Shown: positions 19,921-28,602, counted from the first letter of the stretch. The stretch: DNA of 64,000 nt from Lacipirellula limnantheis (GCF_007746075.1 NZ_CP036339.1:5175786-5239785), one strand, 5' to 3'. The notes: generated by a model not told the origin, from the letters alone. Made by a program: numbers and translations.

Positions 19921-20000
19921 ATGCAGGGGTCAGGAGTCAGGGATCAGGAGTCAGAGACAGAAGCATTTGACTCCTGTCTCCTGACTCCTGACTCCTCTGT
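19921..20000. repeat. Word-repeat inverted repeat (GACTCCTGA type)
   Basis: The gap between the two cytochrome b genes is an inverted repeat of GTCAGGAGTCAGGGATCAGG words on the left and CTCCTGACTCCTGACTCC words on the right, reaching to the stop codon of the b6-like gene. Confidence 0.75.
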
Positions 20001-20774
20001 TTACAAAGGCCCGCTGATGCCGCCATCTTTTCGTACCCGCCAGAAGTGGATTGCCAGGAGCAGCGCCACGCCGAGCGGGATTGCAATGCAGTGCAGAATG
20101 TAAAACCGATTGAGCGTCTCTTCGCCGACCTCGCGGGCGCCGAGCAGCGCAAACCGCGCGTCCGACGCGTTGGTAATCATGTCGACGCCGCCGACCGACA
20201 GCAGCTGCTGCAGTGGTCCTTCATGGCCAAGAACCGGCGTCGCGCGAGCCATGTTTGACCCGACCGTGATGGCCCAAACCGCCAGTTGATCCCACGGCAG
20301 CAGGTAGCCAGTGAACGACAACAGCAAGGTGAGCAGCAGTAGAATGACGCCTACCACCCAGTTGAATTCCCGCGGCGGCTTATAGCTGCCGGTGAGAAAC
20401 ACCCGATACATGTGGAGCCACACCGTGATCACCATCGCGTGGGCGCCCCAGCGATGAATTTCGCGCAGCAAGCCCAGCGACGTCACGTCTCGTAAGGCTT
20501 GAATGTCGGTGTACGCCCACTCGACCGTCGGGCGGTAATAGAACATCAACAGGACGCCGGTCACCGTTTCCACCAGAAACAGGAAGAAGGTGACGCCGCC
20601 CATGCACCAGGTGTAGCTGAGGGCAATCCCCTGCTTCTTGATCGACACTGGGTGCAGATGCAAGAAGAAGTTGGTCAGCATCACGACGATGCGATTGCGC
20701 CGATCCACCGGCATCGGATGCCGGAAGATGCTTTTCCAAATTTGCGATTCGCGGATCGTGTCGCTTAGAGGCAT
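20001..20774 (-). CDS. petB: Cytochrome b6-like subunit of quinol:cytochrome c oxidoreductase
   Basis: A 257-residue membrane subunit that binds two b hemes and forms the quinone sites. The four axial histidines are in IHRWGAHAMVITVWLHMYR and in LHCIAIPLGVALLLAIHFW; the second pair is separated by 14 residues, as in b6. Segments FYYRPTVEW, KPPREFNWVVGV, GYLLPWDQLAVWA and the end GISGPL align with chloroplast b6. Cys57 in YTWCMGGVT aligns with the Cys of b6 that covalently binds heme ci. The frame opens at 20831, but those first codons lie in a REP-like repeat, so the ATG at 20774 is preferred. Confidence 0.92.
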   Translation of the reverse strand: MPLSDTIRESQIWKSIFRHPMPVDRRNRIVVMLTNFFLHLHPVSIKKQGIALSYTWCMGGVTFFLFLVETVTGVLLMFYYRPTVEWAYTDIQALRDVTSLGLLREIHRWGAHAMVITVWLHMYRVFLTGSYKPPREFNWVVGVILLLLTLLLSFTGYLLPWDQLAVWAITVGSNMARATPVLGHEGPLQQLLSVGGVDMITNASDARFALLGAREVGEETLNRFYILHCIAIPLGVALLLAIHFWRVRKDGGISGPL

Positions 20775-20811
20775 GTCAGCTAATTGGCTGTTGAAGTCTC
20801 GCCATCCCAAG

Positions 20812-21025
20812 CCCCAGCGGGGCGACATCATGTAGCCAGGGGCGTATGCCCCGGGTTCTCGCAGCCCGAAGTCACACGACGCCCCGGAGGGGCGACAGAA
20901 ACTTCACGACCGACTCGTTCTATCCAATCCGGTGTCGCCCCTTCAGGGCTTTCGGTACCTGTATCGACGCGTTAACCAGGGGCTCACGCCCCTGGTTACA
21001 ACATGCCACCCCTTTCGGGGCTGAA
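20812..21025. repeat. Cluster of REP-like GC hairpins
   Basis: Between the Rieske and b6-like genes are several short hairpins: AGGGGCGTATGCCCC, CGCCCCGGAGGGGCG, CGCCCCTTCAGGGC, AGGGGCTCACGCCCCT and ACCCCTTTCGGGGCT. They are arranged as two divergent blocks with the words ACAACATG/CATCATGTAG at block ends. The same units appear at 640-700 and 47240-47340. A structured transcript spacer within the operon is likely. Confidence 0.65.
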
Positions 21026-21045
21026 TGCTGACCGCTTCCTCGCTC

Positions 21046-22086
21046 CTACACCGGAATAAACGACGCCGGATCGGTCCAGGCGCCCATCTCTTCCTGAAAG
21101 GTGCGACTCTTGTCGACTTCGATCTGCCCGTCGTCCGCCAGCCGGATTGCGTAACGTTCCAGCGGCCGCGGCGCCGGGCCTTCGAAGTTGATTCCATCCT
21201 TATAAAAACCGCTGCCGTGGCAGGGGCACTTGAACTTTTGCTCCGCTTCCAGCCAGTTCGGCGTGCAGCCGAGATGGGTGCAGACCGACTTCAGCGCGAC
21301 GATTTGCTGCTGGCCGTTGTACTCAGCGTTCACCACCCAAATGCCGAACTGGGCTTTGAACTTTTCCTGCACTTGTCCGCCCGGGAACGCATCGGGAAAG
21401 CCGACCTTGAACTTGCTCGGCGGTTCCCGCAGCACATTGGGGAACATGAATTTCACCGTCAGCAGCGTCCACAGCGTCCCGATAATGCCCACCATCCAGA
21501 AGCCGACGGCCAGCATGATGCCGACGAAATCACGCCGATCCGTGTCATCGATCGCCTTCGCGGCTGCGGCGACCTTCGGCTTGGCGTAATCGGGCTTCAC
21601 CGGCATCGGAGGGACGACGATGGTCGGCTTCGGCGGTGCGGGTGCAGGAGCCTTCGCCGCGGCCTCGGCCTTGCTCATCGGGCCCGCTTTCTCGCCCTTG
21701 CGGGCGGCGCCCAGAATACTGGCCGTGTCCCGAGGCTCGGCCGGCGCAGCTGGCTCGGCGGGCTTTGCCGCCGCGGCGGGCTTGGGTTTCGGAGCTGGAG
21801 CCGCCTTGGCAGCGACAGGGGCGGCTGCGGCAGGCGCCTTGCGGGCCGCCGCGAGCATCTCAGCCACGCTTAGTCGGCCGCCGCCCGGTGCGGTCGCCGG
21901 CTTCACGGGTTCGCCCGCAGCGGGCGACGACGCCGGCTTAGCAGGGGCGGCGGGCGCTCCCTCGGCAGCCGCAGAGGCTCCAGGCGTCGGCGCATCAGCA
22001 GCCGGCTTCTCAGCGGATCCTCCGCTGTCAGCGGCGCGGGCGGCCGCGAGCATCTCGGCCACCGTCAGTTTCTTCTTGTCAGCCAT
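21046..22086 (-). CDS. petC: Rieske iron-sulfur protein with long N-terminal repeat region
   Basis: A 346-residue protein and probably the first gene of the respiratory operon. The 2Fe-2S binding boxes are CTHLGCTPNW (about residue 267) and CPCHGSGF (about 286). A single membrane helix (RRDFVGIMLAVGFWMVGI, about residues 182-200) precedes them. Before the helix lie about 180 residues rich in Ala and Pro, predicted to stay in the cytoplasm, with repeats KLTVAEMLAAARAADSGG, RLSVAEMLAAARKAPAAA and a weaker DTASILGAARKGEKAG. Typical Rieske proteins have no such extension. It would transfer electrons from quinol at the Qo site to the cytochrome partner. ATG start at 22086. Confidence 0.94.
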   Translation of the reverse strand: MADKKKLTVAEMLAAARAADSGGSAEKPAADAPTPGASAAAEGAPAAPAKPASSPAAGEPVKPATAPGGGRLSVAEMLAAARKAPAAAAPVAAKAAPAPKPKPAAAAKPAEPAAPAEPRDTASILGAARKGEKAGPMSKAEAAAKAPAPAPPKPTIVVPPMPVKPDYAKPKVAAAAKAIDDTDRRDFVGIMLAVGFWMVGIIGTLWTLLTVKFMFPNVLREPPSKFKVGFPDAFPGGQVQEKFKAQFGIWVVNAEYNGQQQIVALKSVCTHLGCTPNWLEAEQKFKCPCHGSGFYKDGINFEGPAPRPLERYAIRLADDGQIEVDKSRTFQEEMGAWTDPASFIPV

Positions 22087-22240
22087 GGGTGGCGCTTTCG
22101 AAGAGGCGCTGCCTAGACCACCGCTGTCGCACGGCGGGCAGATCGTCCGCCGCCGCCGACCTTAAAAAGCCGCTCCCACCCTACACGCCCGCGTCGATGG
22201 GAAAGCGGAAAAGGCACCGCCGAAACAAGTTCGGTCACTT

Positions 22241-22256
22241 TGTGACGATTTTCACA
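22241..22256. promoter_or_regulatory. Perfect CRP/FNR-family palindrome
   Basis: TGTGA-CGATTT-TCACA matches the CRP half-sites exactly with the six-base spacer. It is 155 bp upstream of the Rieske start on the minus strand and nearly 400 bp upstream of purD, so control of the respiratory operon is more likely. The regulator itself is not in the window. Confidence 0.55.
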
Positions 22257-22286
22257 ATGTGACTCGCCTTAAGGTAACCCGTGCGC

Positions 22287-22300
22287 TTGACTTATGTCAA
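22287..22300. promoter_or_regulatory. FNR-like palindrome
   Basis: TTGAC-TTAT-GTCAA is a perfect inverted repeat with the spacing of FNR/DNR-type sites (TTGAT-N4-ATCAA), differing at the fifth base of each half. It is about 30 bp from the CRP-type palindrome and about 200 bp upstream of the Rieske gene. Confidence 0.45.
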
Positions 22301-22651
22301 CTCCCCTCGCGTCGCGCGCCAACTTTCTTGTCAGCGATCACCGCCGAGTCGGTCCAGATTCTACCAATGGCCTCCAGCGATGCCATGGGGGGTAGGCCAA
22401 CTTTGGCGGGAACTCACGCCGCCGCTGGTCGCCGTCAGGTTCAGCGCCATCTCCACCGCCCGCGCCTATTCGAGTTCGCGGAGTGAGCGCAACGCCTATC
22501 TCGACCGCAGCCAGCCGCCTAGAATCTGTTGCTTGAATTTCGCTAAACGAAAAGTAACGAAGAGCCGTCCGCGCGCCGCCGCGGTCGCGTTGATTTCCTT
22601 GCTGTTGGGCATCTCAGGCATAACGGCGAAGGCGGCGCAGGAGTTGTTTCG

Positions 22652-23926
22652 ATGAAGGTGTTGGTCGTTGGCGGCGGCGGGCGTGAGCATGCCCTCGCCT
22701 GGAAAATCAAGCAGAGCCCGCGCGTCGAGCGCGTCTTCGTCGCTCCCGGCAATGCCGGCACGGCGATCGACGCCGAAAACGTCGCGATCGGCGACGCAGA
22801 CGTTCCCGCGCTCGTGAAGTTCGCCAAGGACAACGCCATCGATCTGGCGGTCATTGGCCCCGAATCCTCCCTCGCCGTCGGCATCGTCGATGCGCTGAGC
22901 GCGGCCGGCATCAAGGCGTTTGGCCCGAGCAAGCAGGCCGCGGAGCTCGAAGCGAGCAAGGTCTTCTGCAAGAACCTCCTCCGCCACGCCGACGTTCCCA
23001 CGGCCGATTTTCGCACCTTTCGCGACGCCGCCAGCGCCACCGCCTACCTAGTCGAGCGCGAAGATCAGCCGATGGTCGTGAAGGCCGACGGACTCGCCGC
23101 CGGCAAGGGGGTGATCGTTTGCGAAACGAAGGCCGAGGCCTTAGAGGCCGTGCAGCGGATTGCCGGCGATCGCGAGTTCGGGGCCGCGGGCAGCCAACTC
23201 GTCGTCGAAGAGCGGCTCGTCGGCGAAGAGGCGAGCGTCCTGGCGATCACCGACGGCCGGAACATTATCACGTTACCCGCCGCCCAAGATCATAAAGCCG
23301 CCTACGACGGCGATCGGGGTCCCAACACCGGCGGCATGGGCGCCTACTCCCCTGCCCCGCTCGTCACGCCCGCCCTGCTCGAGCAGATCCAGGAACGGAT
23401 CCTTGTGCCGACGATTCACCAGATGAAGCGCTCGCGCCGCCCTTTCCGCGGCATCCTCTACGCCGGCCTGATGGTCACCAAGCACGGCATCAAAGTTTTG
23501 GAGTATAACGTCCGCTTTGGCGATCCCGAGTGCCAGCCGATCCTGATGCGACTCCAGAGCGATCTGGTCGACGTACTGGAAGCCACCGTCGACGGCAAGC
23601 TCGACGAGATCGCGCCGCTCGTCTGGGACGAACGCCCCGCCGTCTGCGTCGTCATGGCGAGCGAAGGCTACCCCGGCAAGTATCAAACGGGCCGTCCGAT
23701 CCGCGGCCTTGAACAGGCCGCCGCCATTCCCGATGTGAAGGTGTTCCACGCCGGCACCACGCTGAAGGGGGACCAGGTCGTCACCAACGGCGGCCGCGTC
23801 CTGGGCGTCACCGGGCTGGGGGCGACGATCGCCCAGGCCAAGCTCCAGGCCTACACGGCGGTGAAGCAAATCCGCTGGGAAGGCGCCTGGTGCCGCAAAG
23901 ACATCTCCGACAAGGCGCACGCCTAG
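22652..23926 (+). CDS. purD: Phosphoribosylamine--glycine ligase
   Basis: A 424-residue ATP-grasp enzyme that joins glycine to phosphoribosylamine to give GAR in purine synthesis. It begins MKVLVVGGGGREHALAWKI (N domain) and shows the family signatures MVVKADGLAAGKGVIVCETK, DGDRGPNTGGMGAYSPAP, GILYAGLMVT and YNVRFGDPECQPIL (metal-binding ATP-grasp residues). The length is normal for the family. ATG start, with AGGAG about ten bases upstream. It stands alone on the plus strand, divergent from the respiratory operon, and is followed by two strong hairpins. Confidence 0.98.
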   Translation: MKVLVVGGGGREHALAWKIKQSPRVERVFVAPGNAGTAIDAENVAIGDADVPALVKFAKDNAIDLAVIGPESSLAVGIVDALSAAGIKAFGPSKQAAELEASKVFCKNLLRHADVPTADFRTFRDAASATAYLVEREDQPMVVKADGLAAGKGVIVCETKAEALEAVQRIAGDREFGAAGSQLVVEERLVGEEASVLAITDGRNIITLPAAQDHKAAYDGDRGPNTGGMGAYSPAPLVTPALLEQIQERILVPTIHQMKRSRRPFRGILYAGLMVTKHGIKVLEYNVRFGDPECQPILMRLQSDLVDVLEATVDGKLDEIAPLVWDERPAVCVVMASEGYPGKYQTGRPIRGLEQAAAIPDVKVFHAGTTLKGDQVVTNGGRVLGVTGLGATIAQAKLQAYTAVKQIRWEGAWCRKDISDKAHA

Positions 23927-23946
23927 ACGCCTCTCGCGACCTCCCC

Positions 23947-24031
23947 GCTAGCCGGAGGGCCACGCCCTCCGGCTAGCCCCGCCAAGCAGTTTTCCCTTTC
24001 AGCGCCACCCCCGGACCGCGTGGCGGTCCGG
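23947..24031. other. Two strong hairpins after purD
   Basis: A perfect 14-bp stem GCTAGCCGGAGGGC with a CAC loop (23947-23977) is followed by CCGGACCGC-GTG-GCGGTCCGG (24011-24031). Neither has a clean T-run, so they may be REP-type repeats and not terminators; TTTTCCCTTT after the first could allow weak termination. A tandem CTGCCCA repeat (CTGCCCACTGCCCACTGCCC) follows at 24034. Confidence 0.45.
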
Positions 24032-24161
24032 CTACTGCCCACTGCCCACTGCCCACGAAATTCTATTGCCCCTCCTCTCGAACCTTTCCTAAACTACTCC
24101 GTAGAAGGCAATATCCGAGCGATCTATCGATCCGCCCCGATATCAGCCTCCTCGGCCTCTC

Positions 24162-24638
24162 ATGCGACGCTCCACACTCCACCGCCTGACGCAGAAGTGC
24201 ATCGCCCTTGTGGCGATCGCCGTCATGGGCGGCGTGCAGCCGATGCTTTCGGCCTGCACTTGCGGACTGACGATCCCGCAATCGGTCGTGGAAGCGGCGG
24301 TCGAAACCGAACATTGCTGCTCCGGCTGCTGCACGACTTCCGCCGCTGAAGCGAGCGAAACCACTGGCTCCGAGTGCTGCGGTTCCACCGGCGACGGTCC
24401 GTCGAATTGCGACGACTGCGGCTGTTGCGTCGCCGCTGAAGAGGCGCCGCTTCTTCCCACGACAACGACAGTTCAAGACGACGTTCATTCCGTCCCGATC
24501 GCCTATCTGGCGATCATCCCGACCGCGTTCCACAGCGGCCTCCATGGCGTCGCGTGGCATAACGCGTTCGATCTTACGTCGCTGGGCGGTCCTCCCGGCA
24601 TCAGGCTTCACGCTTTACTCTCCGTGTGGCGGATTTGA
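24162..24638 (+). CDS. Cysteine-rich exported protein of unknown function
   Basis: A 158-residue protein. The N-terminus has a signal-like segment (KCIALVAIAVMGGVQPMLSA). The next 80 residues contain cysteine clusters ACTCG, HCCSGCC, ECCG and CDDCGCC. The C-terminus is hydrophobic and ends GPPGIRLHALLSVWRI, reminiscent of small proteins found near copper/heavy-metal resistance genes. The short cysteine-rich gene at 24859 follows on the same strand. I do not recognise the family. Metal (copper or zinc) sequestration at the cell surface is inferred only from the cysteine pattern. Confidence 0.6.
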   Translation: MRRSTLHRLTQKCIALVAIAVMGGVQPMLSACTCGLTIPQSVVEAAVETEHCCSGCCTTSAAEASETTGSECCGSTGDGPSNCDDCGCCVAAEEAPLLPTTTTVQDDVHSVPIAYLAIIPTAFHSGLHGVAWHNAFDLTSLGGPPGIRLHALLSVWRI

Positions 24639-24696
24639 TCGCGCCACGACCGACGAGTCCCTCGTTGCCTAACGGCCTGTGTATCAAACGAGGGTC

Positions 24697-24722
24697 GGAC
24701 TGGTTGCTTAAGCAACCAGTCC
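24697..24722. repeat. Orphan REP palindrome of the 59498/60173 family
   Basis: A perfect 26-bp palindrome with half-site GGACTGGTTGCTT lies between the two cysteine-rich genes, preceded by AGGGTC. It differs from the copies flanking the transposase at 59558 by one paired change per arm (T/A for C/G), keeping the stem intact. Confidence 0.85.
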
Positions 24723-24858
24723 AGCGCCGGAGTTGGTAAACCAACTCGCCGCGCATGTCCCGTCGGTCGCGCCGCATCATTCCGTTTCGTTTGGACGTTC
24801 GTTTTCTTTCGTATCAAACGCGAGGCTGCGCGCCTCGCATCACATGGAGATATCTAAA

Positions 24859-25083
24859 ATGTCCAGGATTTTTTTGACCGCCGTTGCCGCCCTCGCCACC
24901 AGCGCGCTCGGCCTCACCGCCACGGCTACCGGAGCGACCGAAGGCGCCAAGACCGCGGCCTGCTGCTGCGGCGATGACTGCCAGTGCGAAGAGTGCGGTT
25001 GCGCCGACGGCAAATGCACCGATTGCAACTGCCCCGACTGCGGCTGCAAGGATTGCGGTTGCGGCGACAGCTGCGGCAAGTAA
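24859..25083 (+). CDS. Small metallothionein-like cysteine-rich protein
   Basis: A 74-residue protein. A signal peptide (SRIFLTAVAALATSALGL, cleaved before an ATEGAK region) is followed by a 40-residue tail in which 15 residues are cysteine, in CxxC and CxC spacing (for example CGCADGKCTDCNC). The start ATG at 24859 is preceded by GGAG at nine bases. A rho-independent terminator lies about 50 bases after the stop. The sequence predicts a secreted metal-binding peptide, possibly acting with the larger cysteine-rich protein upstream. No named family is claimed. Confidence 0.65.
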   Translation: MSRIFLTAVAALATSALGLTATATGATEGAKTAACCCGDDCQCEECGCADGKCTDCNCPDCGCKDCGCGDSCGK

Positions 25084-25130
25084 CGGGCGGAACCTCCGGT
25101 TTCGCGCTTGAGTGTTGAAGTTCGTAACGA

Positions 25131-25177
25131 CGCCCCTCGGCGGCCCTGTGCCGTCGAGGGGCGTTTTCGATGCAATT
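25131..25177 (+). terminator. Rho-independent terminator
   Basis: CGCCCCTCGGCGG pairs with CCGTCGAGGGGCG around a short loop and is followed by TTTT. It sits after the metallothionein-like gene and before the ABC permease, which supports ending the upstream unit here. Confidence 0.7.
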
Positions 25178-25248
25178 CGCGGCAATGCAATCAGTGCTAT
25201 ACTTGGCGATTCCAAGCGATTCGATTCTTCAAGCCACTGAGACGCCGC

Positions 25249-28200
25249 GTGAACTCTTGGAGCTACATCGCTGCGAGCCTCCGCCAATATTGGCGCATCC
25301 AGGCGTCGGTCGCCGCCGGCGTCGCGGTGACGACCGCCGTGATCACCGGCGCCCTGCTCGTCGGCGACTCGATGCGCGGCAGCCTGCGCGATCTCGCGCT
25401 CGGCAGTCTCGGCCGCATCGATCAAGTCCTCGTCGCTGAGCATCCTTTCCGCCAAGCCGGATTGCTCGCCGACGACGTGCGTGTCGAAGCCGCTCCGCTG
25501 CTTCTTACCCAGGGATCCGCGCTCTATCGGGGCGGGGACGGCGAGGTCCGCCGCGCCGCTCAGCTGCAAGTCCTCGGCGTGAACGACCAGTTCTGGAAGC
25601 TCGCCGAGCCCCCGATGACGCCGCCCATCGAGCGCGGCAATCAGATCGCACTCACCGCCGATGTGGCGCAGGAGCTTGGCGTTAAGGTCGGCGACGCCGT
25701 GCTGCTTCGTCTCCCGCTGGTCGAAAGTATTCCCGCCGACAGCACGCTCGGCGAGAAGGAAGAAACGGCCGCAACGCGACGGCTCACCGTCGCGGCAATT
25801 CTCGACGCGGACGTGAACGCGTCGCTCGCCCGCTTCGCCCTCCGGCCGAACCAGACGGCGCCGCGGAACGCCTTCGTCCCGCTGGCGACGATGCAGAGCC
25901 TGCTCGATTTGCCGGATCAGGCCAACGCCTTGGCGATCTCGGGCGCCGCCGTCTCCTCGGACGAGTTGCGTCCCACGCTGGCCGACTTCGGCATCACCGT
26001 GAAGGATGTCTCGCTCGGCAATGGGGCGCCCAAGTACCTGCAAATCGCCGCCGATCGTTTGGTGCTGCCGCCCGACTTCGTCGCCCTCGCACACCAGTTG
26101 TACGGTAAAAAGGGCCTCCAACCGGTCGTCACCTACCTCGCCAATCGCATCTCGGCCGGTGACCGCCGCGTCCCCTACTCCACCGTCGCCGGCGTCGATT
26201 CGACCGCCGCTCTCGGCCCGGTGGTCGATGACGCCGGCCAGCCGATCGCACTGGCCGACAACGAAGTGGCGATCAACGACTGGCTCGCCAGCGAGCTGAA
26301 CGTCAAAGTCGGCGATGACGTGACATCCCTCTGGTACGAACCCGAAACGACGCATGGCGAACTTCGCGAGCACCCGCCGCTCACATTGAAGGTGCGCGCA
26401 GTGTTGCCTCTCAAGGATGGCGAAAGCCGCTCCACCGCCGCCGCCGATCCCGACTTCGCCCCCGAGCTCCCCGGCGTCACCGATCAGGCCTCGATTGACG
26501 ACTGGGAACTCCCGTTCGACCTCGTCGAAACGGTCCGCGACGAGGACGAGAAGTACTGGGACGACTACCGCACCACGCCGAAGGCCTTTGTTTCCCACGC
26601 CCTGGCCGCGAAACTCTGGAGCACCCGCTGGGGAACCGACAGCGTCCTGCGTATCCCGACGAGTGAAGGCATTACCGTCGAGTCAGTCACCAGCGAACTG
26701 CAGAAGAGGCTCGATCCCGCCCAAATGGGCATGTCGCTTCTCTCCGTCCGGCAAAACGCCCTCGCCGCCGCCAGCGGCACGACGCCGTTCGACGGCCTCT
26801 TCCTCGGCTTCAGCTTCTTCCTAATGGCCTCGGCAGTCATGCTCACCGCCCTTCTCTTCCGGCTCGGCATCGAGCAGCGTGCCCGCGAAGTCGGCCTGCT
26901 CGAAGCCCTCGGCATGCCGCTGAAAAAGCTCCGCCGGCTGCTGTTGGCGGAGGCGTCGATCGTCGCCGCCATGGGCGCACTCATCGGCGTCTTGCTCGGC
27001 GCCGGCTACGCGCGGCTGATGGTCTATGGCCTGAATACTTGGTGGGTCGCCGCCACGGCAGAGCCGTTCCTGCGGCTGCATATCACGCCGCGCAGCCTAG
27101 CGATCGGATTCGCCGTGGGCGTGTTCGTCGCGCTGGCCACCGTTGCCTGGTCGCTGCGAAGATTCTCGAAGCTCCCCGCTCGGCAGCTACTAGCGGGCGA
27201 CGTCGAGCCGGCGCTGCCGACAAAGTCTGTAAGCCGGTGGTCCGGCAAATGGCTTCCCGCCGCCGCAATCGTCGTGGCGATTTCGCTGGGAGCCGTGGGG
27301 ACGCGTCTGGAAGGCGAAGCCCAGGGGGGCGCCTTCTTCGGCAGCGGCACGCTCGTCCTCGTCGGGGTGCTGGCCGCCGTACGCGGCGTGCTGCGCAGCC
27401 CCGTGGTCGGTCGGCCGAACTCGCTCAACCTCGCCGGCCTTGCCGCCCGCAATGTCCGCCGCAACCCGAGCCGGACAATGCTCGCCCTCGGCCTTGCGGC
27501 AACGGCGAGCTTCCTCATCGTCGCGATGAGCGCCTTCCGCCTCGCACCCACCAACCGCGGCGTCGGCGGTTTTGACTTGCTGGCGACCGCCGATCTGCCA
27601 GTCCTGTTCGATCTCGGCAGCGAATCGGGGCGACGTGAGCTTGGCTTCGCTGCCGAGGATGAGGCGAAGTTGAACGACGCCGTCGTCGTCAGCTTCCGCG
27701 TTCGCAACGGCCAGGATGCGAGCTGCTTGAACCTCTACAAGCCGACGCAGCCTCGGATCCTCGGCGCGCCTTCAAACCTGGAAACTTCCAGTGACTTCGC
27801 CTGGGCGGGCGAAGGAGACTGGTCGCTCCTGAACAAAGACCTCGGCAACGACGCCAACGGCCAGCCGATCGTCCCGATGGCTCTCGACCGCAACACGGCC
27901 TTCTACGCACTACAGCTTTACGCCGTCGGCGCGCAGCTCGTCGTCCGCGACGGCGCCGATCGGCCGGTAACGCTGCAAATCGTCGGCCTCCTTGCTAACA
28001 GCGTCCTCCAAGGCGAGGTGCTGATCAGCGAGGCCAACTTCCTGCGTCTCTATCCTGAAGCTGCCGGCAAGCGTTTTTTCCTGCTCCGCCGCGGCAAGAC
28101 TTCGCCCCCTAGCAAGCAACTTGCGTCGCTGCTCGAGACGCAGCTTGAAGACTACGGCTTTGATGCCGTCGACGCCCGGCAGCGATTGGCCGAACTCCTC

Positions 28201-28593
28201 GCCGTTCAAAACACTTATCTATCGACATTCCAAAGCCTCGGCGCCCTCGGCCTGCTCCTCGGCGTCGTCGGCTTGTCGGTCGTCCAGTTGAGAAGCATCA
28301 TCGAACGCCGCGGCGAGCTCGCACTGCTCCAGGCGACCGGTTTTCGACGACGGCGGCTCGCTTGGATGGTGATGGCTGAGAATCTGGTGCTGCTGGTGGG
28401 CGGCCTCGCCATCGGCAGTCTCGCGGCGCTGGCCGCCGTGCTGCCCCACGCGCTGGCAGAACAGGCCGGCGCGCCTTGGGCGACCCTGGCGATTTTGCTC
28501 GCCATCGTCGCCACGGTCGGCTCGCTGGCCGGGTGGCTCGCCTCGCGGGCCGTGTTGCGGGCGCCGTTGCTTCCAGCCCTGAGAGGAGATTGA
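25249..28593 (+). CDS. FtsX/MacB-type ABC transporter permease
   Basis: A 1114-residue membrane protein from a GTG at 25249. An N-terminal helix (VAAGVAVTTAVITGALLVGD) is followed by a large extracytoplasmic domain (residues about 50-500), three helices around 535-680 forming one FtsX core, a middle region with two helices (about 690-780), another soluble domain, and a second three-helix FtsX core at the end (about 990-1110; REVGLLEALGMPLKKLRRLL and GELALLQATGFRRRRLAWMV are the paired coupling motifs). This is the architecture of LolC/YtrF-like or lipoprotein/peptide exporters. No ATPase is adjacent. The frame opens earlier, but that part covers the terminator. Confidence 0.85.
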   Translation: MNSWSYIAASLRQYWRIQASVAAGVAVTTAVITGALLVGDSMRGSLRDLALGSLGRIDQVLVAEHPFRQAGLLADDVRVEAAPLLLTQGSALYRGGDGEVRRAAQLQVLGVNDQFWKLAEPPMTPPIERGNQIALTADVAQELGVKVGDAVLLRLPLVESIPADSTLGEKEETAATRRLTVAAILDADVNASLARFALRPNQTAPRNAFVPLATMQSLLDLPDQANALAISGAAVSSDELRPTLADFGITVKDVSLGNGAPKYLQIAADRLVLPPDFVALAHQLYGKKGLQPVVTYLANRISAGDRRVPYSTVAGVDSTAALGPVVDDAGQPIALADNEVAINDWLASELNVKVGDDVTSLWYEPETTHGELREHPPLTLKVRAVLPLKDGESRSTAAADPDFAPELPGVTDQASIDDWELPFDLVETVRDEDEKYWDDYRTTPKAFVSHALAAKLWSTRWGTDSVLRIPTSEGITVESVTSELQKRLDPAQMGMSLLSVRQNALAAASGTTPFDGLFLGFSFFLMASAVMLTALLFRLGIEQRAREVGLLEALGMPLKKLRRLLLAEASIVAAMGALIGVLLGAGYARLMVYGLNTWWVAATAEPFLRLHITPRSLAIGFAVGVFVALATVAWSLRRFSKLPARQLLAGDVEPALPTKSVSRWSGKWLPAAAIVVAISLGAVGTRLEGEAQGGAFFGSGTLVLVGVLAAVRGVLRSPVVGRPNSLNLAGLAARNVRRNPSRTMLALGLAATASFLIVAMSAFRLAPTNRGVGGFDLLATADLPVLFDLGSESGRRELGFAAEDEAKLNDAVVVSFRVRNGQDASCLNLYKPTQPRILGAPSNLETSSDFAWAGEGDWSLLNKDLGNDANGQPIVPMALDRNTAFYALQLYAVGAQLVVRDGADRPVTLQIVGLLANSVLQGEVLISEANFLRLYPEAAGKRFFLLRRGKTSPPSKQLASLLETQLEDYGFDAVDARQRLAELLAVQNTYLSTFQSLGALGLLLGVVGLSVVQLRSIIERRGELALLQATGFRRRRLAWMVMAENLVLLVGGLAIGSLAALAAVLPHALAEQAGAPWATLAILLAIVATVGSLAGWLASRAVLRAPLLPALRGD

Positions 28594-28602
28594 AACGCCC
28601 AA

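Larger units (their letters stand above)
22087..22651. other. Divergent spacer between Rieske gene and purD
   Basis: No convincing gene is seen in these 565 bases. The spacer contains two regulator-like palindromes (22241-22256 and 22287-22300). A purD ribosome site AGGAG lies at about 22638. A frame of 124 codons on the plus strand ends inside purD, has unremarkable arginine/serine-rich composition and is not accepted as a gene. Confidence 0.5.

Noticed and set aside
22281..22655. 124-codon plus-strand frame before purD
   Set aside because: Overlaps the purD start, contains the FNR-like palindrome and looks like an open GC-rich spacer.
25108..25248. Upstream extension of the large ABC permease
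   Set aside because: It covers a rho-independent terminator, and the residues (RRPCAVEGRFRCNSRQC) are unlike a signal or membrane helix.
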